Assembly: GCF_900102875.1 (NCBI RefSeq)
Contig: NZ_FNGH01000005.1
Coordinates: 124,001-188,000, forward strand
Reading direction: 5' to 3'
Origin: Franzmannia pantelleriensis
Lineage (GTDB): Bacteria > Pseudomonadota > Gammaproteobacteria > Pseudomonadales > Halomonadaceae
Length of the DNA stretch: 64,000 nucleotides
Shown: positions 59,307 to 64,000 of the stretch, piece by piece
How positions within the stretch are numbered: position 1 is the stretch's first letter
How the letters are laid out: each line of letters begins with the position of its first letter
Notes under the pieces: model-generated
Seen by the model: the letters and a program-made list of their open reading frames with translations, nothing else
Database searches by the model: none
Told to the model about the DNA's origin: nothing
Translations under genes and position numbers: made by a program

Positions 59307-60473
59307 ATGAAAAATTATGTGATTGCGGGAACATCAATGCTGGCATTAGTGGTCGCGATTTCCACAGCGCACGCTAACCCTAGCGCCGGGGTGGCTGACG
59401 AAGTCGACCAGCAGGTCACCTCCACGGCTGTGGCTACCGGGGGAAACAGTGGACCGGCAAACGGGGGGAGTGGTGGTAACGGAGGTAACGGCAGCAGCAC
59501 CGCCAACTCCACTGCGTTCAATGCCTTCGAAGAGATTGATGACGAGGATAACGGTTTTAGCGCTAGCAGCGGTGCGACCAGCGGTTCCGGTACCGGCGGC
59601 GCTGGCGGCATGGGCGGTGCCGGCGGCACCTCCGGAGCTGGCGGTGACGCCTGGGCGATGAGTGAGTCCTATAACACCTCGACCAGCGTAATCGCATTGC
59701 AGGAACTACAGTCCACCGTGACCGGCTCGCGTATTTACATCAATGCGGGTGACGGTGCAACAGGTGCGTCTGGCGGTGCCGGGGGCGATGCCCTGGCGGT
59801 GACCGCTGCCCTGGGCGCCGGTGGTGATGGTGGCAGCGGCACCGGCGGTGCCGGCGGTGAAGCCGATGCCAATGCTGGCAACGGTGACGACGGTGGCGAT
59901 GGCATTGGCCTCGGCCTGGGCCTCGGCGTAGGCCAGGGCCAGGGTGGAAACGCGAATGCCAATAATGATGATACTTCTGCAGCCGGTGGGACAGCACTGG
60001 GTCTAGCAGCCAACGTTGCTGATGATTTCGATGACGACAATACCAACACGGCAACCAATGGCGACACCTCCAATGGTGATGCTATGGCAAGTGCTGCCGT
60101 TAATGGTGGCACCGGTGGGGCTGGCTCAGGCACTGGTAGTGGTAGTGGCACCGGTAGTGGCACCGGTGGCAACGGCGGTGCCGGCGGTGATGCCCTGGCC
60201 CAGGGCGGCGCAGGCGGTAATGGCAACGGTGGTGGCGGCGGCGGTGCGACCTCTACCAGCGGTGATGCCATGGCTCAGGCAGGCAATGGCGGCAATGGTG
60301 GCAACGGTGGCAATGGCGGTGCGGCCAGCCTGATGACTGGCAGCGCCAGTATGGCGGCGGGTGCCGGGACCTTCGGCGGCATTGCCAACATGAACCTGTC
60401 GACCGGGATCTACAATTCCCAGCTGGCAGCCACCAACGTCGCGGCTCACAGCAATGTGAACATCGGCAACTGA
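59307..60473 (+). CDS. Secreted Gly/Ala/Asn-rich repeat protein
   Basis: This 388-residue protein has a clear signal peptide (KNYVIAGTSMLALVVAISTAHA, cleaved about residue 23) and almost no Cys, Lys or Arg in the mature part. It is dominated by Gly, Ala, Asn, Asp, Ser and Thr. A GDA[WLM]A motif recurs at Asp114, Asp161, Asp258, Asp295 and Asp320, often after GG. Two non-repeat islands stand out: residues 127-148 (ALQELQSTVTGSR) and the C-terminal 360-388 (NMNLSTGIYNSQLAA then NVAAHSNVNI). GAGAAGGA precedes the ATG at 59307. It could be an amyloid-like or matrix fibre protein; no known family is recognised. It is the first gene after the sigma-54 promoter. Confidence 0.85.
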   Translation: MKNYVIAGTSMLALVVAISTAHANPSAGVADEVDQQVTSTAVATGGNSGPANGGSGGNGGNGSSTANSTAFNAFEEIDDEDNGFSASSGATSGSGTGGAGGMGGAGGTSGAGGDAWAMSESYNTSTSVIALQELQSTVTGSRIYINAGDGATGASGGAGGDALAVTAALGAGGDGGSGTGGAGGEADANAGNGDDGGDGIGLGLGLGVGQGQGGNANANNDDTSAAGGTALGLAANVADDFDDDNTNTATNGDTSNGDAMASAAVNGGTGGAGSGTGSGSGTGSGTGGNGGAGGDALAQGGAGGNGNGGGGGGATSTSGDAMAQAGNGGNGGNGGNGGAASLMTGSASMAAGAGTFGGIANMNLSTGIYNSQLAATNVAAHSNVNIGN

Positions 60474-60551
60474 TCCATGCAGTAACGACCTGTGATGGGC
60501 TGGCGGTTTACCGTCAGCCCCTCTTCTCTGCTGGCCATTGGAGGGGTAATC

Positions 60552-60935
60552 ATGAAATTCCGCGTATTCTCAGGGACCTGCCTAGGAGTAGCCATGTTGC
60601 TGAGCTCGCCATGGACGCTGGCAGATGGAACATCGGCTACTGAGCAGACTAACGAGGGGTTTGCGGCACTCGAGATGATCGATGATCAGGAGCTGGCCGA
60701 TCTGCATGGGCGGGAGGGGGGCTTCAATCTGGTCAATGTGCAGAGTATTCAGCATCTCGATGCTGCGGTGACAGGCGCCTCTTTCACCGCTGGCAGCATT
60801 GTTAGCGGCAATGTCGTGATCGAGAACCGTGCGCTGGATAACTTCTCGGGAATAGGGCTTTTCAACATCAATACCGGACATAGCAATGCTGTCAGCACGG
60901 GTGTCAACATCAGTATCTATGCCCCGACGCAGTGA
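60552..60935 (+). CDS. Small secreted protein with double-glycine motif
   Basis: This 127-residue protein has a signal peptide (KFRVFSGTCLGVAMLLSSPWTLA) followed by an acidic linker and ELADLHGREGG at residues 47-57, close to a double-glycine leader motif (ELxxLxGxxGG). After GG comes a beta-rich segment with QSIQHLDAAVTGASF (64-78) and FNINTGHSNAVSTGVNISI (104-122). Both stretches resemble islands in the Gly-rich protein upstream (VTG and N[LI][ST]TG..N). GGAGGGG precedes the ATG at 60552. The C39 peptidase gene follows 43 bp later. It is a likely substrate of that peptidase; function is unknown. Confidence 0.8.
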   Translation: MKFRVFSGTCLGVAMLLSSPWTLADGTSATEQTNEGFAALEMIDDQELADLHGREGGFNLVNVQSIQHLDAAVTGASFTAGSIVSGNVVIENRALDNFSGIGLFNINTGHSNAVSTGVNISIYAPTQ

Positions 60936-60978
60936 TTTGGCATGCCGTCGAGCGATGGCTTACTTCATGGAGAGCGCC

Positions 60979-61677
60979 ATGCATTCTGTCACCCTGTGCC
61001 GATATCTCCTGCTGTTGTGTTTGGGGATTGCTAGTGTCGCCATGGCCGGCAGCGTGCATATTCAGGGGCCATTCGGTAGCGTCAACGTACCCGCCCGCAG
61101 CCTAGAGTCAATGCGCTGGGACCGAGTCATCCCCCAGCAGTATGACTACAGCTGTGGTGCGGCCGCGGTGGCCACCCTGCTGACCTTCCACTACGGGCGC
61201 CCGACGACTGAAGCTGAGGTCTTCGAGCAGATGATCGCCACGGGTGACATCGAGCAGATTCAGGAGCAGGGCTTCTCGATGCTCGACATGAAGCGTTATC
61301 TCGATGCTCAGGGACTCAATGCGGATGGCTTCAGGGTCTCGCTGGAGGATTTGGCGCGGATCGGTGTGCCGGCGATTACCTTGATCAATACCGGCGGCTA
61401 CCGCCATTTCGTGGTGGTCAAGGGTATCGATGAGCACAATATCGTTGTGGCAGATCCTGCGGTGGGGACGGTGATAGTGCCAACCGAGCACTTTGCCACG
61501 CTCTGGAGTGGCACAGTATTGGGAGCGCGTGAGGATATCGAATTGGCACAGCGGAATTTTAACCACGACAGTGACTGGCGGTTGAGAGCCAAGGCGCCTA
61601 AGGAGCAGATGATCAGGCGTACGCCGATGTCCAGCATGATACTCAACTTGCCAGCCCATAATGAAATGGGACGATAG
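60979..61677 (+). CDS. Stand-alone C39 family cysteine peptidase, exported
   Basis: This 232-residue peptidase has a signal peptide (HSVTLCRYLLLLCLGIASVAMA). The C39 catalytic residues are visible: Gln53/54 and Cys59 in PQQYDYSCGAAAVATLL, His143 in GGYRHFVVVKG and Asp159 in IVVADPAVGT. C39 domains normally form the N-terminus of bacteriocin ABC exporters and cleave after double glycine; here it is separate and faces the periplasm, as FapD does in Pseudomonas Fap systems. GGAGA precedes ATG 60979. It sits between two genes whose products carry double-glycine motifs, which makes them its likely substrates (inference). Confidence 0.92.
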   Translation: MHSVTLCRYLLLLCLGIASVAMAGSVHIQGPFGSVNVPARSLESMRWDRVIPQQYDYSCGAAAVATLLTFHYGRPTTEAEVFEQMIATGDIEQIQEQGFSMLDMKRYLDAQGLNADGFRVSLEDLARIGVPAITLINTGGYRHFVVVKGIDEHNIVVADPAVGTVIVPTEHFATLWSGTVLGAREDIELAQRNFNHDSDWRLRAKAPKEQMIRRTPMSSMILNLPAHNEMGR

Positions 61678-61679
61678 CC

Positions 61680-62366
61680 ATGAAGGATGCCAATCTGTCA
61701 CAGCCACGCAACATAGGGCTCCGCGGACTTAATATGCTTCTGATAGGTGCCTGTTGCATGTTGTCGGCAGACACATTGCACTCTGCCAGTTTCTACGATG
61801 CCATTATCAAATACGATAGTGCAGAACCACTACACGATACGCGGGAAGTATTGCAGGATGAGTCCTTCTATGCTCAGTCCACGCGCCTCGATGAGGCGAC
61901 ATTGGATACATTGCGCGGTGGCTTTTCCGTCTCGGGCATGGACCTTAACTTTGGTGCAGTGCTCAAGACCCAGATCGACAGCATGGTACTCGAGTCAATT
62001 GTAACAATTGACCAGTCTGGAGCACGGCTATCCACGCAGATGCTGAATGGCATGGACATCGGCTCACTTCCGGGCGATATTCAAGCCTCGGTGGTTGGTT
62101 CAGGCGCGTCGCTCAATGACGTAGCACCGGGTTCCCTTAATCTGACCGGCTTGAAGGATTACTCAGGTCTTGCAATCAATGACAGTAAGGGGTTTACTGC
62201 CGCGCTGCATAATATTACCAAGCAGGCAATCGTCAGCGCGGTGGTAAGTGATGCTTCTCAACGCAGTGTTCAACAGACCATCGATATCAATATCAACGTT
62301 CGCAATATGCCGGCACTTCAGGCCGCATCGCAGCGCCAGGCAATTCTCAACTCACTGTCTAGATAA
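61680..62366 (+). CDS. Exported protein with LDTLRGGF double-glycine motif
   Basis: This 228-residue protein starts 2 bp after the peptidase gene. An N-terminal hydrophobic stretch (LNMLLIGACCMLSA) is a signal peptide, possibly of lipoprotein type at Cys25. An acidic linker leads to LDEATLDTLRGGF, with Gly80-Gly81, another double-glycine motif. The part after it (FSVSGMDLNFGAVLKTQ, then SIVTIDQSGARLSTQ) is beta-strand rich. No Cys remains after the signal region. It looks like a second C39 substrate or a matrix component. I recognise no named family with certainty. A convergent hairpin follows. Confidence 0.8.
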   Translation: MKDANLSQPRNIGLRGLNMLLIGACCMLSADTLHSASFYDAIIKYDSAEPLHDTREVLQDESFYAQSTRLDEATLDTLRGGFSVSGMDLNFGAVLKTQIDSMVLESIVTIDQSGARLSTQMLNGMDIGSLPGDIQASVVGSGASLNDVAPGSLNLTGLKDYSGLAINDSKGFTAALHNITKQAIVSAVVSDASQRSVQQTIDININVRNMPALQAASQRQAILNSLSR

Positions 62367-62372
62367 GGGGCA

Positions 62373-62405
62373 AGAGGTTGGCGATAACCGGCATCACCAA
62401 CCTCT
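62373..62405. terminator. Hairpin between convergent GG-protein and beta-barrel genes
   Basis: AGAGGTTGG and CCAACCTCT form a 9-bp stem with a 15-nt loop between two convergent stop codons. T-runs are absent, so termination strength is unclear. Confidence 0.45.
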
Positions 62406-62417
62406 CATAGCCAGCAA

Positions 62418-63491
62418 TCAATACATGCCCATGCCAAACGGAATGCGTAGCGTAATCACGGTATCAGGGGCATCGTCAGTAACCCCTAGCTCCAGCCCCA
62501 GGTTGACAGACACCTCTGGCTTGAGCTGATACGACCAGCCGAGCAGTAGTGATCCAATATTAAGGCTGCGCGAGCTTTGAGTGGTAGAATTGCCGTTGGC
62601 ACCGATAAACTCCGTTTTTGTGCTGTCAATGAAATCATGTTTATAACCCATGCTGAACGAGGCTCGCTCATTGATCGCATAGCCCATCCCGAAGCTGACC
62701 CGAATCGCATCGCCGGGATCTACATCGCCAATTGTAATATCATCATTGATGCGTTTGTTGATACTATCCTTTCTCGTATACATATAGCCGAGGTTGGCAA
62801 AGAATACGGCAGGATCCGATGGGTATAGAGCCGTAATGCTAGGCTCAATGGAGTGGAATCCTGAACCGGTCGCCAATTCTCTTTCGATGCCATCATCATC
62901 ACGGCGAATATCGAAGGGACCGTCACCCGTCGTGGTTTTGTAGCGAAGGTTGCCAATCAGGTATGGCCAGTTATTCCGTCCGCTAGTCAGCTGGTAGCGG
63001 GCGGCCAGTTCGATATCACCAAGACCGTTACCCGATAAATCTCGGTCGATGTCAAACTGGCCGGCCTCACTGCCCTCCACCGTAGGCACGGTGGCAAACA
63101 GGGTGTCACTGCGATAGACATACGGCACCTTGGCTTCCAGCTCCAGGCGATCGCTAACGCCGAGTCGACCGGTGATGGCGGCTGTCCAGGTATCGCGATT
63201 GGCTTCCTCGGCACTAAAGACACCGATAAGCAACGTGCTGAGTATTTCGATTCCCTGAAAGGTCAGGCGATTGACCCCCGCGTGAGAATACTGCAGTGAT
63301 GGTTCTATGACCAACTGTCCACGTGGTGTGAGAACGCCACCGAATTCGGTGATCGCCTGTACCTCAGGTTGGTTGATGGCTTCGGGCGGTGCTTGCCCAA
63401 CGGGCTCTTGTTGAGCGTACACCATCTGTGAACTCAACATCGACGCTGTCAACGGTAGCGGGGCGATGAGCTTCATTATGCTAACATTCAT
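62418..63491 (-). CDS. Outer-membrane beta-barrel protein (MetA-pathway-type transporter fold)
   Basis: This protein of about 357 residues has a signal peptide (KLIAPLPLTASMLSSQMVYA) and a body of alternating strands ending in aromatic residues (VITLRIPFGMGMY at the C-terminus), typical of an outer-membrane barrel. Features such as LTPRGQLVIEPSLQYSHAGV, NRLTFQGIEI and LELEAKVPYVYRSD suggest the family of putative outer-membrane transporters often called MetA-pathway of phenol degradation. Start 63491 has GGGGA upstream; ATG 63476 is a second choice. It lies 40 bp downstream of the activator gene on the same strand and may be the outer-membrane export or anchoring part of the locus. Confidence 0.78.
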   Translation of the reverse strand: MNVSIMKLIAPLPLTASMLSSQMVYAQQEPVGQAPPEAINQPEVQAITEFGGVLTPRGQLVIEPSLQYSHAGVNRLTFQGIEILSTLLIGVFSAEEANRDTWTAAITGRLGVSDRLELEAKVPYVYRSDTLFATVPTVEGSEAGQFDIDRDLSGNGLGDIELAARYQLTSGRNNWPYLIGNLRYKTTTGDGPFDIRRDDDGIERELATGSGFHSIEPSITALYPSDPAVFFANLGYMYTRKDSINKRINDDITIGDVDPGDAIRVSFGMGYAINERASFSMGYKHDFIDSTKTEFIGANGNSTTQSSRSLNIGSLLLGWSYQLKPEVSVNLGLELGVTDDAPDTVITLRIPFGMGMY

Positions 63492-63531
63492 TATCGTGTT
63501 CCCCATTATGTAGTGATCGTTGTTAGCCTTA

Positions 63532-64000
63532 TTACATGGTCTTTTTTTGATCATCTCCTCGATGGATTATGTTATGCTTCTTAGCGAGACGGTAAAATGT
63601 TACTCTTGAAACTCCCATCTCCTTGGCAGATCGTGCAATATTATTTTCGTTCTTTCTGAGCACACTGGTAAGTAAGCGTCGCTCGGCTTGGCTCTTTATT
63701 TCATTTAATGAATTACCACTATTGGCTCTTGGAATATGCTCAATGTTTAATTTATCTGGCAGGATTAGTTTTCCGTCACAAAGTAGCATCGCACTCTTTA
63801 TCCTATTAAGCATTTCGCGTATATTGCCCGGCCAATGGTAAGACTTCATCAATGCAATGGTATCTCGGTGAAACCCCCTTGCCTTGCATGGATAGCGGGA
63901 TGACAAGTCTTCAAAAATTTGGTTGGCGATTAACTCGATATCCGCCTTGCGCTGCCTGAGCGGAGGAAGGTGGATTATGACAGTATTGAGGCGGTGCAAG
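63532..64000 (-). CDS. Sigma-54-dependent transcriptional activator, C-terminal part (5' end outside window)
   Basis: These are the last about 156 residues of an enhancer-binding protein. The open frame runs past the window edge, so the receiver or sensor domain and most of the AAA+ domain are not seen. Visible are HRLNTVIIHLPPLRQRKADI (end of the AAA+ core), SYHWPGNIREMLNRI (sensor-2 region), and a C-terminal Fis-type HTH (NNIARSAKEMGVSRVTFYRLAKKH). It is the natural candidate to activate the sigma-54 promoter at 59168-59184. It is encoded on the opposite strand, with the beta-barrel gene downstream. Confidence 0.93.
   Translation of the reverse strand, partial: LHRLNTVIIHLPPLRQRKADIELIANQIFEDLSSRYPCKARGFHRDTIALMKSYHWPGNIREMLNRIKSAMLLCDGKLILPDKLNIEHIPRANSGNSLNEIKSQAERRLLTSVLRKNENNIARSAKEMGVSRVTFYRLAKKHNIIHRGDDQKKTM

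Noticed and set aside
59735-60271. Proline-rich minus-strand frame opposite the Gly-rich gene
   Set aside because: Poly-Pro is simply the reverse complement of poly-Gly codons; no start signal or signal peptide.
59307-60473. Assignment of the Gly-rich protein to FapC, curlin or PE-PGRS families
   Set aside because: The Gly/Ala richness recalls these, but the FapC and curlin repeat patterns are absent, and PE-PGRS proteins belong to mycobacteria. Left as unassigned.

Overview
The window reads as about 64 kb of one chromosome from a GC-rich gammaproteobacterium, most likely a Halomonas-type member of the Halomonadaceae. This is inferred from gene content and protein style: UbiA/UbiC ubiquinone synthesis, a MnmG-RsmG-ParA-ParB-Atp block, RubB-like, HexR-like and GlmR-like proteins, and long PstA/PstC. 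No database search was possible. No rRNA, tRNA, CRISPR array, prophage or intact insertion sequence was recognised. The first gene (recG) and the last (a sigma-54 activator) are cut by the window edges.

Layout. 1-7.0 kb: end of recG, yccS, a small SCP2-like protein, HU, a rubredoxin-reductase-like flavoprotein, and ubiC-ubiA. 7.4-22 kb is a phosphate island: phoBR behind a Pho box, and convergent to it phoU-pstBAC-pstS with cysZ coupled to phoU and a second Pho box before pstC. A complete peptide ABC transporter operon lies between the two halves. 22-29 kb: a thioesterase, an orphan TRAP binding protein, uvrD, a HexR-like regulator, YecE-like DUF72 and a PAP2 phosphatase. 29-37 kb: cell-envelope and metal genes (glmS with its regulator glmR, glmU, apbE, uppP, mgtE).

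37-49 kb is the conserved origin-proximal block on the minus strand: atpIBEFHAGDC, parB, parA, rsmG, mnmG. The 547 bp upstream of mnmG carry eight DnaA-box-like 9-mers and an A/T-rich stretch, so this is a candidate oriC. 49-59 kb: a polar amino-acid ABC transporter, erpA, a ClC channel, hemJ-thiD-thiE, hemL (with three direct DnaA boxes just upstream) and an APH/ATPase fusion protein.

59-64 kb is the most unusual part. A near-consensus sigma-54 promoter precedes a secreted Gly/Ala/Asn-rich protein with GDA repeats, a small secreted protein with a double-glycine motif, a stand-alone periplasmic C39 peptidase, and a second double-glycine protein. On the opposite strand are an outer-membrane beta-barrel protein and a sigma-54 activator. 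The layout resembles Pseudomonas Fap amyloid loci (amyloid, C39 protease, outer-membrane protein), but the proteins are not recognisably Fap. I propose a surface fibre or matrix system whose components are processed by the C39 peptidase.

Two intergenic copies of an exactly 191-bp element (7060-7250 and 23731-23921) share a multi-helix fold supported by six compensatory base-pair changes. In both, a Shine-Dalgarno-like sequence lies inside the closing helix. A 166-bp MITE-like element abuts the DUF72 gene.
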